From Hemicentrotus pulcherrimus (Eukaryota; Echinodermata; Echinoidea; Camarodonta; Strongylocentrotidae), in assembly GCA_003118195.1 (NCBI GenBank), contig BEXV01000203.1:141663-205662 (forward strand): a DNA stretch of 64,000 nucleotides. Direction: 5' to 3'. The position numbers were made by a program, and so were the translations under genes. The notes under the pieces were generated by a model that worked only from the letters and a program-made list of their open reading frames with translations, did no database searches and was not told where the DNA came from. Positions 39,925 to 53,424 of this stretch are shown one piece after another (position 1 is the stretch's first letter; each line of letters opens with the position of its first letter).

Positions 39925-42900
39925 CCGATAGATACCCTCTCCTTTGCCCTACTTTTTCACTGTTTATTTCATAAAATCCAACATGCATGTCTCTTTTAGG
40001 TGTTTCCACCACTGTGTGACTGCGTATTTACATAGACAGGAAAAGGTGTATTCATGCACAATTACATTTAGAAAAATGGCGCCATCGTCAACTTCGTCAA
40101 CTTTATAGGAAAACAAAAGAGTGCTCTGCATGAAAATGGTGATAATTGAATAGCAGATTAATCATGTATTCAGACAACTTCTTATAATTTACGCAACGCA
40201 TATACAGATCAACTTTACGTCGATTGATCACTCCACCACTCCGTAAATCGGCAACAGATAATGTGTGGCCAATGCAAACAAGGGGTTGCCAATTTCCCGC
40301 CGCATCTGACAGATAAATCAGACAGGCTTATTACCTTGACCACTACAGTCTACACCTGCTGTCGATTCTGTGTAATCATGCTATTTTCAAGCCTTTGTGG
40401 TTTCGTATTGCCTTTGTACAGTAACATCTCTATTTAGCGATTTTAGGTGTGAATATTCAACCATTTGATATACATTTATTACACAACCGATATTTAGGGC
40501 TACAACAATGTGCGATTCGTATTGTTCCAAGTCATGCATTAAAAAAAAACATAATTGAAACCTTTGCTAGAAGTGTATACGGTATCTTTAAATAACCACC
40601 TTCAATTGTAATTCGATGATAAGTTAGTAATGACACCATATTTAAACGTACGAAACTGATGATAATGAATTGTAGAAATCACTGATCACTAATGTTGTAG
40701 ATAAACACCATTACAAAAAGAAACCTTGCGAGATATAAGCATATTAATTACTTAAATTAATCGTAAGAAAATTAGTAATGCACCATCGTGCTACAGTTTA
40801 CTTATTAGCAGAGGACAATTCGTCTGACTACTTTCCAAGTCGACCATTCCAGTATTGGACAGTCATCTAGGGAACCGGGTATAATTGAGTAAATCATGAC
40901 CAAATCACTGCGATATGGAACTTGCCCCAAGCCAGAAATCCCAAAGCTTTACTCTCAACGGGTGTACGATTATTGATATAAATTCCAATGTTTTTCAACA
41001 CACTGTAGTGGATCCGGAGAGGGTAACACAAGGGTGTAATTCCCACCCCTTCTGACTTAGAACTAAGTTCTTTCTATCAGTATTATTCAAGGAATTTGTA
41101 GTGATATTTTGATTTCACTTGACAAATAATGAGTGATGTACTCTGCAATTTTGATACTCATTTCTTCAATGTTATTTAATTATTATATTGTGTGTAATTA
41201 TTGATGATACTAATTCCTTTGTAACTAGAGCAATCCAATCAAATATCAATTAGGCAATGAATGAAATTATGATTAACATAATACGATAATTTGCCTCGGA
41301 TCTATAGGAACATTGTTGAGATGGGAGTTGGATTAGGATTCCTACTCACATTGTATATAGCGTAGCATTACAAAGCAAACGAACAAAATATACAGATATC
41401 ATTTTACCATAGTCGTATAATTTTAATAAATGAAATGAAAATTTGGCTTCTACAACATCATTTGGAAAAGAAAGACGCAATAAAAAAAATCACGCATTGA
41501 TTAATAGTGCTTTTAACTCCCGTCTCTATAATGATTAGCATAATATTATACTCTGATACTGTACGTTCCAAAGATATACGCGCCCCGCCCCCCCTTTTTT
41601 TTTTACAAACCTGACAACGCTTGAATCATGGACCTAATACCCATGCTTGAATCCACCCTTGATGTTGAGGGGTTATTTTGCAGGTGCCCTTAGAGTTTAA
41701 AACAATGACAAGTTATAATTGATGCGATTTATGACCCCAATCATCACGTGTCATTGAAGTCTGAAGTACAAGCAAGTCAAGCGTTGAGAGTCGGCTGGTG
41801 CGTCGGTGTTGGATTACACCAGCATTCATCATCGTTTCTCATCGCGCTCCATTGTCAACAACAATAACTTGTTTTGTTTTCCCCTTCTTACTTCTACAAT
41901 CCTCCTCATTCCAAACTCCTCATGAAGCATACACACATACCTCAAGCATCATGAATGTCTCCCCGACGTCACCATTCAATAACCCGACATAAAGATGTAT
42001 ATGCGGGCATATGCTTAAAGATTAAATGGTATGATTATAGACATTATTCGGATCGTTAATCTATAATCGCCCCTAGTGATCCCAATATATCGCGGATGAA
42101 TCCAGCGTCATTAAGTTGATAGATGAATTGCGTCACACAATAAATATATGGTCCATTTCTAGTGCATGATTTCGTAAGCTCAAAAACTTAATAAGATCGA
42201 GACTTTTGGGGGCTTCAAATCATGAATTTACCAAGTTGATGCGAAGAAAATATCCCTCTATCCTGAATCATAGGATGGGAGTGGTGAACGTAGACTTGTT
42301 AAAATTGATTGGATCATTGGTAACCTAAGTAACAATACGGTCTTAATTTTGTAATGAAGATCTTTTTGCCTTGCTGGCAGTACTAGACGGTTTTGAAATT
42401 CATGATATTTAAACAGCATCATTTCTGTATCAATACGCGTAGGCATAAACTTTGGTAGGACTCACATGTATATAGCATGCACCACAAGCATTAACAACTT
42501 AAACGAAAGTGATTTATATCCTAAACACTGAAGATACATTGCAATCTTTTTTTACATTTCATTTTATTCATCACAACAACCGGAAAACAAACTTCTCTAT
42601 ACTCTGGAGGCTGTGTCTTCTAGCAATACGAACTGATGATATTTAAATATTACTTCCTGAGCGCAGGAATAGATATTAAATGGTTGTTTTGTTGTTCTCC
42701 TCAATTTGTTTGTCATCGGCCGATTCTATCTGACCGTCCAATCTACCCCCGATCGTTCAGCAGTAGTAATAAGGCAGCGGAAATTGTTGTGAGACAAGGG
42801 TTCCTGCTGAGGCTTCCCTCGGCCAGAACTCCCGGCTGACGGCTCAGCTGGGGCCAGCATCGAGACTGAGCTGCCACTGTGTCGTGAGGACTGGCATGCT

Positions 42901-44202
42901 GTTTGAGACTCAATTCTGACAAAAAAGATGACGGATATAATGAAAGATATAAACAGTAAGATGTACTTGTGAAGAGCAAGTGAGCCAAGCTTAAAATTAA
43001 AATACGAGAAGTGCATAAATAGGCCTAAACCATTAGAAGAAACATTCTTTCGGTATTAAATAAATATGATTATCAATGAACGTGGACAATTTAATAAGTC
43101 AAAAGAATCGTCGAGTATCCGATAGTGAAAAGGTTTGAATTAACATGTTAAACGTTTTAATTTATAATTTTGAAAATGTGTCACTCCTCGGGCTAGGAGG
43201 TTAACTTAAAATTTGAAGTTTTGATTGTATCACAATGAGCATTGCTCACATTGAAAGGTCGTTTTGTTGGACGATACCCATTAGGACATCGTCGTACAAT
43301 ATTCATTTCAATAACACTTTAAGATAAAATATTATCGGGAAACGCTTCTTTTAAACGATTATTTTAACATTTCAATGTTCAGTGAAATGAAAATCATCAA
43401 GTCATATCTACATGGCACTTGCCACTATCCTGCTTTTGTTTAATTATGTTTTGACCGTATTTCATTCGGACCACAACATAAATATTCTTATCATTATCAA
43501 CACCGAAAGATAAAACACCAATTAGTGAGACTCGCCATGTACACCGGTTCATTAATTAGACAGTCCTGTATACATTCGAACAAGACGCGAATTGTTTCCG
43601 CTTGTCGTCAACTATAGCATGCTGTTACAGCGGATGTCTTTAATTGCCTCATCAGATATCAAATCCACATTATTTAGTAATTCGATCTATTCTCTCTTTT
43701 TTTTTGCGCCATGACAAGATCGCGCCAGTTGGAATTGGAATTCTTTTCTACATGCACTTGTTTTGATATTATAGCCGAAAATGCGGAGATTGTATTTAAT
43801 CAGCAATATTGAGCACGCCTACCCCACATACCTGTATGGAGTTTACCATTTGGAAGGTGTCTCGGAATAAAAGATGAATATTTTGCTTGCGCTTCGAATA
43901 TCCCACCATGTAAAGTTATACACCTGTTCCTTTCTTCTTCTTTTTCCTTCATAATTTTTTCAATCTAAATAGATCATCTTATTCATAGATTGTTAAATAT
44001 TTTTTTCGTCCATACAATAATATTTAGATATATTTAAAAAACAATCCCAGTCGTCTTTCTTTTGTTTTCAGAAATCTTTTTTTTTTCTGTGTGTGCACCC
44101 CCCCCCTTTTTTTTGCAACCAACACAATCATGCATTGTAAATATAGTAGGACGTACGTAATAGTAATCTTGTCCCGTGCCAAAATTTCGCGACACCGGCG
44201 TC

Positions 44203-44272
44203 GTTGCTTAGCAACAGTAGCGCACGTGTGGTTGGTCGAATGTTTGGTGTGACGTCACAGCGGTCAGCTGAC
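44203..44272. promoter_or_regulatory. Cluster of palindromic factor sites (X-box, E-box, CRE, E-box)
   Basis: Within 70 bp lie four perfect palindromes or inverted repeats. GTTGCTTAGCAAC (44203-44215) is an RFX-type X-box, CACGTG (44223-44228) a G-box or E-box, TGACGTCA (44250-44257) a full CRE, and GTCAGCTGAC (44263-44272) contains an E-box CAGCTG. The block is much more CpG-rich than the surrounding intron. Such a combination is typical of an active promoter or enhancer bound by RFX, bHLH and CREB/ATF factors. Its target could be gatac or an intronic transcript; the sequence does not decide. Confidence 0.55.
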
Positions 44273-45101
44273 TGTTACAGGGTCTTTAGAGGACGATGAT
44301 GAGTAACAGAAAGCCTGTCCGTCGATGAAAGAGTCATCCTTTCCAATTTTGGCAGCATATTTTGTTTTCTCTCCCTAGAGCACATGGAATATACGCTATG
44401 ATTATAGGCCTACACGTCGGTGTTTTTATCGTTTTGTTAAAAGCTCTTACACACGCCCGCCTATTTATAAGTCCCTTGCCAGTCGAAATATTTTTTTAAA
44501 TTTCGTTCTTAAAAATCATTCATATTGTGACGTTCTTGAACATAAAATCTGACATTTTTACTCTTAATGAAATTTCATAACTTCAAATAAATGTTTTAAA
44601 TGAATTTCAACTTTATTTTCTATATTTTGACATGGTCATCTATATTCCACATTATCTCCGAACTAAATTGATGGGAATAAAACGATTTTATATATTTTCT
44701 AAAATGGATTTTTAAGTTTAAAATAATCACCGTTTTCATAAATTTCCTGACATTTCTTTCTTTTCTCCTGAATATTTCTTCATCATGCGGTCTTTCCTTC
44801 TCCATGAGTTTATCTGCTGTCAACTCCATCCCTCATTCCAGTGTATTTATAGTCCCCATATCCATTCCCATCGAGCCAAGGTAATAGAGTGACCCAACTT
44901 TTATAGAGTCTGGTTTGGAACTCTATCTGATATTTGTAAAGTAATATAATATCCTATCTGCGTCATCATCGATTTTGGTGCTAGGACGAGAAAGTGTCGT
45001 CGTCTTCGTTACGACATGAGACGCGATGATTTGTCATTCCGCTAGTCAGGTTTTCTGGGTTAACTTGTCAGGGTTTAAAGCGTCCAATCGCCGTGATTCA
45101 T

Positions 45102-45106
45102 CTGAA

Positions 45107-45137
<31 letters not shown>

Positions 45138-45203
45138 GAGAGGAAAGAAAAAGAGAGAGAGAGAGAGAGAAAGAAAGAGAGAGAGAGAGAGAGAAGGAAA
45201 AAA
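45102..45203 (+). repeat. (GA)n microsatellite in intron 1
   Basis: GA dinucleotides with AAAG interruptions run for about 100 bp. The Arg/Glu-rich open frame here is repeat translation. Confidence 0.95.
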
Positions 45204-46404
45204 AAGATTCATAACTTGTATCCATAATATCTTCAAATCAACATTTTAGCTTTAGCTAGCAAAACTAGATGTTTAACTTCATTGAGTATCAAGTAGTAAC
45301 GATGACGGATCTACCTAAATAAAGTATTTCAATCAACTCAGTTGAAAAATGTGAAATTTGATTCAGTGTTGATTTTATATTTTTTCCTTTGCATCCATAA
45401 TCTCATGCGATTTCGCTGCTTTGCATGCATTGCAAAATAAAATTAAGTATACAAATTGTTCACAATCAATAAAATTCAGAAGAGGGTATTGCTCACAGTC
45501 ATGGACAACAGTCTATAACAAAAAAATCATATAGACCCCTGACCTTGGAGGCTAATTTCGTGAGTGATACACTGTCTTCATTTACAATTTACCATGGCGA
45601 TTTACCATTACTTCCAACTATTACCATCATTATCATGCACTTGTATGAATATCATAATACTAAAATATTAGCACTAACAGATATCATAATTTATGAGCTA
45701 TTTTCGTACACATGATATTAAAAACATAAAAGACAAAGGTAAAAAAGCAATTTCTTCTATGAGAATTCAAAACTGCAGGTAACTTCTCCTGTCATCTTTT
45801 TTTATTATCATGAAAACCGCCATGGCCATGTAGCTGTTTTGGGGCTCTCGTACTTTGACTCTGGAGGAGTCAAGAAGAGCTTGAAACAAACCTCCTTTTG
45901 GCCACTTTTTCTAGAAGTCGTTGCCACTATCGAATTTTAAGTGAGTGCCTTACTACTATTTCAAGCCCGGGATACGCCAGGACTACTACTTTCTCCCCTC
46001 CTTATCCTTGCCGCGCTTTCTCCTCGCGCTTCTTCTTTTCAAACTCAGTGACAAGAAGATCAGATAAAGCTCGTCTCTGATTCCCAGATAAAGCCTCGAC
46101 ATAGGTAACTGAATCAAAACGTAAAAGCTTAAGGAGAAAAATGTCTTTGTTGCCTCAAATGCTCGTTATTAGCACAGGCTGTCAATCATAGCTAATTCGA
46201 ACTTGTCTAAATTACCCTCGCGTTAAAAGAAGTCGCGGACGACTTCAATTTTTAAAATTCGCTTGAGCATTTGAATATGTCAGGAACTGTTTCACTTTAG
46301 CGATATTCGTTTCTTTTAATTTATCTTTTGTTTTAAAGAAGATTTGCTAGCATTTAAATGTGTAAGAAGTTACTTGTATAGATTTTTCTGTATTGACCTC
46401 ACTT

Positions 46405-46448
46405 TTAAGGACGTTATGCTTCCATTCCACTGTTAAGGACGTTATGCT
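46405..46448 (+). repeat. 16-bp direct repeat
   Basis: TTAAGGACGTTATGCT is present at 46405-46420 and 46433-46448, separated by 12 bp. Confidence 0.9.
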
Positions 46449-48681
46449 ACAAGAAATGACTTCATTTGAAAACAAAGAATTATCTACATTACCCTAAATC
46501 TTGCTAGCATCTTTAACTTCATACCGGATCATGGAAATTACATAATTTAATACTTTAAGACGTAAATTCTATCAATAAGTTAACATATTGTAAGATTATT
46601 TACCGGTATTCACACATACCATTTAATTCTTTTTCAAGTGTTTTGATATACATCTTATGACAAAATTATTGTTTTATGATCACAACATAACTATATTAAT
46701 AGTAGGCAACCTCTGGTAGTTAGGCTATATGCATTACACAGTAAATTGTACCTATTAAGCTAATCACATTAGGGAATGAAATGTTAATAACACGCTTCTT
46801 TGGATATCTTGCCCCAATTGTCACAATAATTAGGAACACCTGTGATTAAATATTCATTAGCGTAGCGTAATTATCATATTATCAAAGCCCCGCTTTCTAT
46901 TGCAGGTATGCAAAGTACAAGGCCGTTGGTGACATAGCCTGTAGTCCAGGAGGTCTTTAGTTGTAGTTTTCTTTAGCCATATGCGAGAAATTTGTGCATT
47001 TATGCATATGAAATAATGGTGAAACGTACATTATGATATGTTATCGAAATGAAACTTCAATGATTATTTGAGTATTTGAATAAATCAGATTTATTTAATT
47101 GCGTTGTAATCGCCTTCGAAATAAGTTGAATAAACTTTGAAAAATAATACCTTGTAATACATATCAACAAAAACTACTAAAATAAATCATATACAATTTG
47201 AAGAGAGGATATACATTTTAAGCTTTATACCGCATGAATGATAAAGAAAGTCTGGTTGTTACGTAAATGTTACAACACTTTAAAACATTAAATGAGTCGT
47301 ATGGGGGCTACTGCAAACATTATGATTTAAATGATTGTAAATTAACATAATAATATTTGAATATTCATTATGTGGGTATGTTAAAACACAGACACAAGTA
47401 ATGTTTTAATTCAATAGGCTTAATGTTAATCTTAAAATTTCTTGTCGCTATTGCAATAAATACAGCATGATCACTGTTGAATAAATGTGAACTTCTGACA
47501 CGCGCGGGAGAGAAAGAGAGAGAATAAACACATTCCAGTGTAATGGCGGAGTAGAATTACATTCATAATTCTTCTCAAATCCCTTTCCAAAGACCTGCGA
47601 TCTTGCCGAAAATGCGGAGAGATTAGCGAAAATGTAGAAGTTAGTCGAGGAAATGCATTTATTCAGTGACTGGGTTGAAGGCAAATGGATTCAGCTGTTT
47701 TGATGCTCATTGACTCTCTACTAAGCGCTGAAGATTATTGGCGGGGGACGTTATTCTCTGTTGCACTTCATAAAAACTCTTCCTCTCGCATTTAATCCCA
47801 CAGCTTCATGATATATTATAAAACAATCCGTGGCCCTTTACTTGATCAGATTGTCGTGTTGACGTATACGATGGAACAAATGTTTTGTGATTTTAACGCG
47901 AGATGAGACCCTGAGCCATTTTGCACAACGCCTCCTCAACTCATATTTTAATTGTCAAAGGTTTAATTACAAATTATTTATAATTCTGTTGAATGAATTC
48001 AATACAAATTAAAACAATCGATTTTCCTATATACGCAACAGTATAGATATTAATTTTCATTTGTTTATTACACGATGGCGAATTGAGATTTATTCCCTTT
48101 TATAATGCATTTTTTCATTGATATTATTCATGGTATAGAAAACAGTTTTTGATGTAAATACTTCTCAAATCAAATATGATTATACGGAAGAATTATCTGC
48201 ATGTCTAGAGGTACGTTTCGTTCGTAGGGTATTTTTGACGATTCATACATCTTGATGAATCTACAAATTCTTGAATGATGAAGTAAAGTCGAGAATAATG
48301 CACGTAATAAACTAGCACACAACAAATAATTCCAGCGGCTTTAGATAACAGAAAAAAGGAAACGAGTATTGGTGTTTTCTGCTATTTTGACAATAGATCG
48401 CTCAATTTGAAAATATCGAATTCCATTCCAGAGATAAGGCAACATCTGTTTCGATTCAATGTCATATTTGATCTCCTTTTGTTATCCAGGAATCATTAAT
48501 TAGCGAATTGATGACTCAAAGAAGGAACAATTGATTGTACATAGTTATAGTTTTAGTTAAAAAATGATTTTCTTTGTAACAATAAGTTTCATTTCTTTTC
48601 GACTTGTCATTTTCCTAACCTAACTTCTTAAACATGATTTTTATTGTCATTATTATGAAAGAAAGGATGATTGTAGTATTA

Positions 48682-49054
48682 TTTAAAGGTAAAGACCAGT
48701 ATTGGAAACGCCCCAATTTCAAACAATGAAATGGAAGCTCTCATTACCAATCATTATCAATCATGTGTTTTGACAAATGCATGATGATAAATAATTTGCC
48801 GGGAAATCGCCTTCTAATTCATATATTTGGGAAATTTGTTTCTCTCATGGTCTGTGAGAGATACAGGGTAGTCCCATATAAATCCTTCTGTGTATAGTGC
48901 TTGCAACTTTACGAAAAATGGGCCAAATTTCTTATCATTTTTATGATTCCAGAACCTTGCAGATGCTAGATGCTAGATGATCAACCTTTTCTGATCGATT
49001 CCACGTTTCTTTCACAATGCAATCGCATGACCATAACTGGTCTTTACCTTTAAA
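48682..49054. mobile_element. MITE-like element, 373 bp, 19-bp perfect terminal inverted repeats
   Basis: The left end TTTAAAGGTAAAGACCAGT (48682-48700) is the exact reverse complement of the right end ACTGGTCTTTACCTTTAAA (49036-49054). The element is 373 bp with no long reading frame, as expected of a non-autonomous DNA transposon. Both ends contain TTAA (48683-48686 and 49050-49053). This could be a TTAA target duplication with inner repeats beginning AGGTAAAGACC, or the TTTAAA could be part of the repeat itself. I cannot name the superfamily. Its right half resembles 38552-38760 in the same intron. Confidence 0.8.
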
Positions 49055-49604
49055 AAATAGCAGAAATAAAAATGATGTTGATAAAAATGGCTGCAAAACA
49101 GTGCTTGTATTCGGAATATACTGTTTGATATTTAAAAAATTAAAAAAAAACAACATTTGATTCGTACTTTATTTCATTACAACTTCTACATGTACTAAAA
49201 AATACCATGAATATTACAAGTACTACTACTCTAACTACCATCAATCTAGTACATGTAATAATAATATTATCATCATCGCTTGCATTACTGAAAGTGATAA
49301 TACTTCTGTAAAGGTCATGCTTTTCTTCTCACTCGTCTTCTTCAAAACATTTTATCATATTGTTCTTAATCTAACCAGTGTCATGTTTTTCCCTGTAACA
49401 TTGCTATTTCTTTCACTCATTTTGTGTTCCTTTCCTAGTTCGTTCTATACTCTTTTTAATTTTGTTTCTCTTTTTTTCTTCTCAATCTCTCTTAATTAAG
49501 TTCTGTTCTCCTGCAGCCCTTATTATAATTTCCAAATACAAAATCTAATGTGTAGTTCAAAGTGTTTGTTTGAATGGGAGTGAGTGTGGGTTGAGTATGT
49601 GGGA

Positions 49605-50047
49605 GTAGGCTTTTGTCTGGTAGTTCTTTTGATGTATCAGGAAACCCTGGGGTTCGAATCACGGCCTTGTGCTTCTACTCTCAGTCAAGGCATTTTATCT
49701 ATACTTGCTTCTCCTAACACAGGCATATAGTATTTAGTAAATATGTACTTTGTGGAGATATTAGCAGAGGGCACGAGGCATGTCGTCTCTACTTGCCTCT
49801 CTCGACCTAAGCCTATAGGTAGTGTAAATATGTATGTGGTAGGGATGGCGACTGCGTGTAAAGAAGGCAGTTTATCAACATCAATTTTGTTTTGCTTCTT
49901 TAAACCCGGGAGTAGCATATATAACTTATGTGGGTGGTAGGAATAATGGCTGCATTTGTACATTAGTTGCCTCTCTCCACCCGGGTGTATCAAACATATA
50001 GAGGTATAGGAATAATCTGAGTTAATCCACATATTACGCAGCCGCAA
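49605..50047 (+). mobile_element. SINE-like element with four degenerate tail modules
   Basis: A B-box-like GGTTCGAATCA lies at 49651-49661, followed by GGCCTTGTGCTTC and TCAAGGCATTTTATCTA, typical of SINE bodies. A module of roughly 75-100 bp then recurs four times, starting near 49703, 49791, 49891 and 49965. Each opens with a form of TTGCYTCT and then carries an ACCxxGG-like stretch. The middle copies add GTAGGxAT and GGCxxC. The reverse-strand open frame here (50047-49685) is a by-product of the repeat, not a gene. Confidence 0.55.
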
Positions 50048-51489
50048 TATGTATCAAAAGTAGTCATTCTTATCATTTTCATTGTTGACATCCTCCTCCT
50101 CCTTCTCTCCTTGTTTTGTTGCTTGTCATTCTCGAGCTGTCGAGTGAGAGTGTACTCCTCAAGGTACGGGCCAGGATATTAGGAGTGTTGTGTCACTTGC
50201 GTGGGTTTTCCTCATCAATTATTGGGAGGAAAACTTCACAAAGGAGTTCGGATGCCTTCCCTCCGTCTCCAATGAATTCATTGGATGTGTCCAACATACT
50301 GGAACAATTCCATCGGTATTAAGGGATATGTATTTATAACCATATGAGGTATGAGCACGATCTTTATATATATATTTTTTATGATTTGATTCAATCATGG
50401 AAAAGGTAATAAGATGGTGACATTTGATAATCATTTTGATCGCAAACAAACTTCATTAGAGAGCGGGGTGAGCGGGAGGAAAGGCAATGTCTTTCATAAT
50501 CATGTTAAGTTGTGAAATGAACACAGGTAATATTCTGAGGCACATATCATATTGTGACATATTATAGAAAGATTGCCTCAATATGATAAGTAGAGGGAAT
50601 AGTTGTTATCAATTTGTCTTCGGATGGATTGTAGAGCTACTTCAATTCCTCAGTCTTGTAACTTGGACAATTCACCTTACATTATGTTTTTTCTTGTTAT
50701 GTTTTCTATCAATTTCTATCCCGTGTCTCCTGCATATCCTTTGAAAATAACAAAAATGAATAACCATAATTGTTTTTATAACCGAAATAGCAAACAGTTG
50801 TGAAGTCTTTAGTCAATGCATCCTCGAAGCCTCATAAGATTTAGAATTGTCTAATTACTCTGCTCATCCTCGACCTAATTCTCACTTTCTCAACCACCCT
50901 CTTTCCAGTCCGTCCTGCCTGATCTGTGACGTAACAATAGGATGAATCACGCTCAACTCCCATCCAAGATCAACATCTCCAAAATTATTGAATGTTTAGT
51001 TTTACATTAGTCGCTGACATGTGACCGTGAACTTCACACGTTCAAAGGCCAGAAAAAATGACTCAACTGTAGAATTGCGATTTGTTGCTTAATTCGGCTT
51101 CCTTTCCCACTTCTACTTACTATTTATTTAGAGGTCACGTGACGGGAGATTTTAAATCCCCCTCAACTTTCTGCCCTCGGCATGTGTTGCTTTTCGTTTC
51201 CTCTCCATTTCTGTTTTCTCACATTAACCTATCCGCTTTTCATGAGTTGTTATACTTTTTCAGATGTAGTTTATCAGGCGCCTGTATGAGTAGACACACA
51301 AGTTCATTAAAAGTATCACTTATGTTCCATTTCATGACTGTACTAGGTGATTCAATCCTTTATGTTAGATGGTATTACATGTAGATTTGCATACTTTAAA
51401 TATCCGTATAAAGAGAGAAGGAAGAAATATAAATATGATATTTCTTTTTGCCATCGTCATTTTTTAATGACTTGTGTATCAGGTTTCGT

Positions 51490-51561
51490 ATTGTACAAAG
51501 ATTTTCATATTGTATTGTACACAGATTTTCATATTGTATTGTACATAGATATTCATATTGT
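51490..51561 (+). repeat. 24-bp minisatellite, three copies
   Basis: Three head-to-tail units of 24 bp begin with ATTGTACA and end with TTCATATTGT. They differ at two or three positions. Because 24 is a multiple of three, all frames stay open, which accounts for the overlapping open frames seen here. Confidence 0.95.
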
Positions 51562-52029
51562 TTCATCAATTTTTTTTCTTCAAGAGAGCTTTTAATATTT
51601 AGTGACCAGGAACATGGTCCTAAACCGGACCCATGGCAGGTCATACATTATTTTTGTTTACAGCACAGTATGAACAAAAAGTCAAATGTTTGTAATATAA
51701 ACCCGAAAGATGAATAGAGCATAGAAGTATCAGGATTCCGATATCATTTATCCGTGACATTTTGAAAGACGGCGTAACCCCTGCACTCTCTCTGTCAACT
51801 GTCCGTCAAATATTTGATTAAAATGGTTGAGAATAAACTTTGTGCATACATATGCATTTTTTGTATATCTTTCACAAATCATCTTTCTTTTCAAAATATT
51901 ATGCACGTCGATCTCTATTTTTACACTTCATTTGTTCATGATTTATTACTTCCCAATACGTCAACGCTCGACGAGTTTACTACTGGTTTTTTGGCGCCAA
52001 GTTTGTTGTACAAAAATACTCCGTGATTT

Positions 52030-52063
52030 GGACAGGTGCAGCAGAGCGTCTCCTCACCTGTCC
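52030..52063. repeat. Inverted CACCTG/CAGGTG pair
   Basis: GGACAGGTG (52030-52038) and CACCTGTCC (52055-52063) form a perfect 9-bp inverted repeat with a 16-base loop. Each arm contains an E-box of the type used by Snail and E-protein factors. It lies about 1.4 kb upstream of the second coding exon. Confidence 0.7.
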
Positions 52064-53339
52064 CTCACCAAACCTTCACCAGACCCGTCTTCACCAAACC
52101 TGTTCAACATCTGCACCTACCTAGAACAATTCAATCAGACACAGGAAAGGAAGAGAAGATAACACGCTTGAATCTTGATCATATTTTGACAACAGATTAT
52201 TTGACATTTTGGTTAAGGAATGAGCTCTAGTTATCCCTCCTGTCGAACTTTTGGTTTCTTGGATTCGTTCCGATTTGGGGGTGAAACGTTTTGAATTCCC
52301 TGGTGACCACTTGCCATAATGTTAATAAACTCCCGCGCTAAATGTATATTTTACTTGTATGACTGTTGATGCCCTTGTGTATTATGAGTTCCCGTTACAA
52401 ACCGGTAATCCTTGGCTTTCCTCTCGAGAGTACCTGTCAACTACTCGCCACCACTCCCTTCTTCTTCTCCCCCTTCTCAACCTGAGTCCTTGAGAGATTG
52501 TGCTTTAATCACATACTGGCCAGGTAGTCTCAGGGACGTTTTCCATCAGAAGACGTCGAGTTCATTTACAGGAGAACGGTTCCTGACCTGATCAAGAGCC
52601 AACAACACTTTCTCACTGCTCTCCTTCATTAAGGATAGGGGTAAATCCCTAAAACCCCGTCCCTCCCCCTCCTGTACGGTTGACCCTGAAGGGTTGGTCT
52701 CCTGGGGTCGTATGGGGTCCTGCTTCCCCTTCCTCCAAGGAGGGTTACAGCTAGCTCCCCAGTATCAGACCCATAATCAAGCATCTTTTGTGTCCCCGTG
52801 GAGGGATGCGTCATCTGCAAAGGCCAAAGGAGAGAAGGCAATGGGAGAGGGAGCCAGGCGGTTCGTCTCTTACGCACTCTATGACGTACAAAGCAACGCG
52901 AGCCTGCCATTTTTGTTGTGAAACAGGAAGGCTTCACAATTTAGATAAACCTCACTATAATCTCGTCCCAGGCACGTTTTTTTTATTTTATATTCCTCTC
53001 TGATGTAAACTTTTTCCTAAACACAAAAAACCTCCCCCGATTTTTTGGTTGGTGCAAGAGAGAATGAGAGAGACGGATATAGGAAGAGAGATCGGTGAAG
53101 AGAGGAGAACGGGGAGGAAACTGTAAACAAAAATAGGTAAGATGTCAAGTATTGGCAAGCCAAGAGATGATGATTGTATTGTTAGGTAGTGAGCGTGAGG
53201 TGAAGTAGCAGGCATTTCTAAGAGTAGACCTGACTTGTTTTTTGTCATTCCCTGACTGGTCTTTACCAACTCACTCGCGTTTGTATACATCTTGTTAATA
53301 TCTACTCATCTCTGACGGGCTGTATTAGTGCTGATCTGA

Positions 53340-53424
53340 TAATAGTATCTCCCACTTCTCCCCCTCTCTTTCTCCCACTCCCTCCATCACACACCTACCT
53401 CCCTCGAACACACCATTTTGACAG
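53340..53424 (+). other. gatac: Pyrimidine-rich tract and acceptor before the second coding exon
   Basis: A long C/T-rich stretch (CCCCCTCTCTTTCTCCC near 53358) leads to CATTTTGACAG at 53424, the acceptor that restores the GATA frame. Confidence 0.8.

Larger units (their letters stand above)
36925..53424 (+). other. gatac: gatac first coding intron (16.5 kb)
   Basis: This is a GT-AG intron with donor GTAAGA at 36925 and acceptor ACAG ending at 53424, phase 0. It falls exactly between the Glu and Val of the conserved EVDV motif. I saw no coding exon inside it on either strand. It contains two MITE relatives (38.5 and 48.7 kb), a SINE-like element (49.6 kb), a (GA)n tract (45.1 kb), a 13-G run (39721), a 24-bp minisatellite (51.49 kb) and a cluster of palindromic factor sites (44.2 kb). 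Its size and factor-site content suit an intron that holds enhancers, but that is inference. Confidence 0.85.

Noticed and set aside
49685..50047. 120-codon minus-strand open frame
   Set aside because: It coincides with the SINE-like element and its repeated modules.
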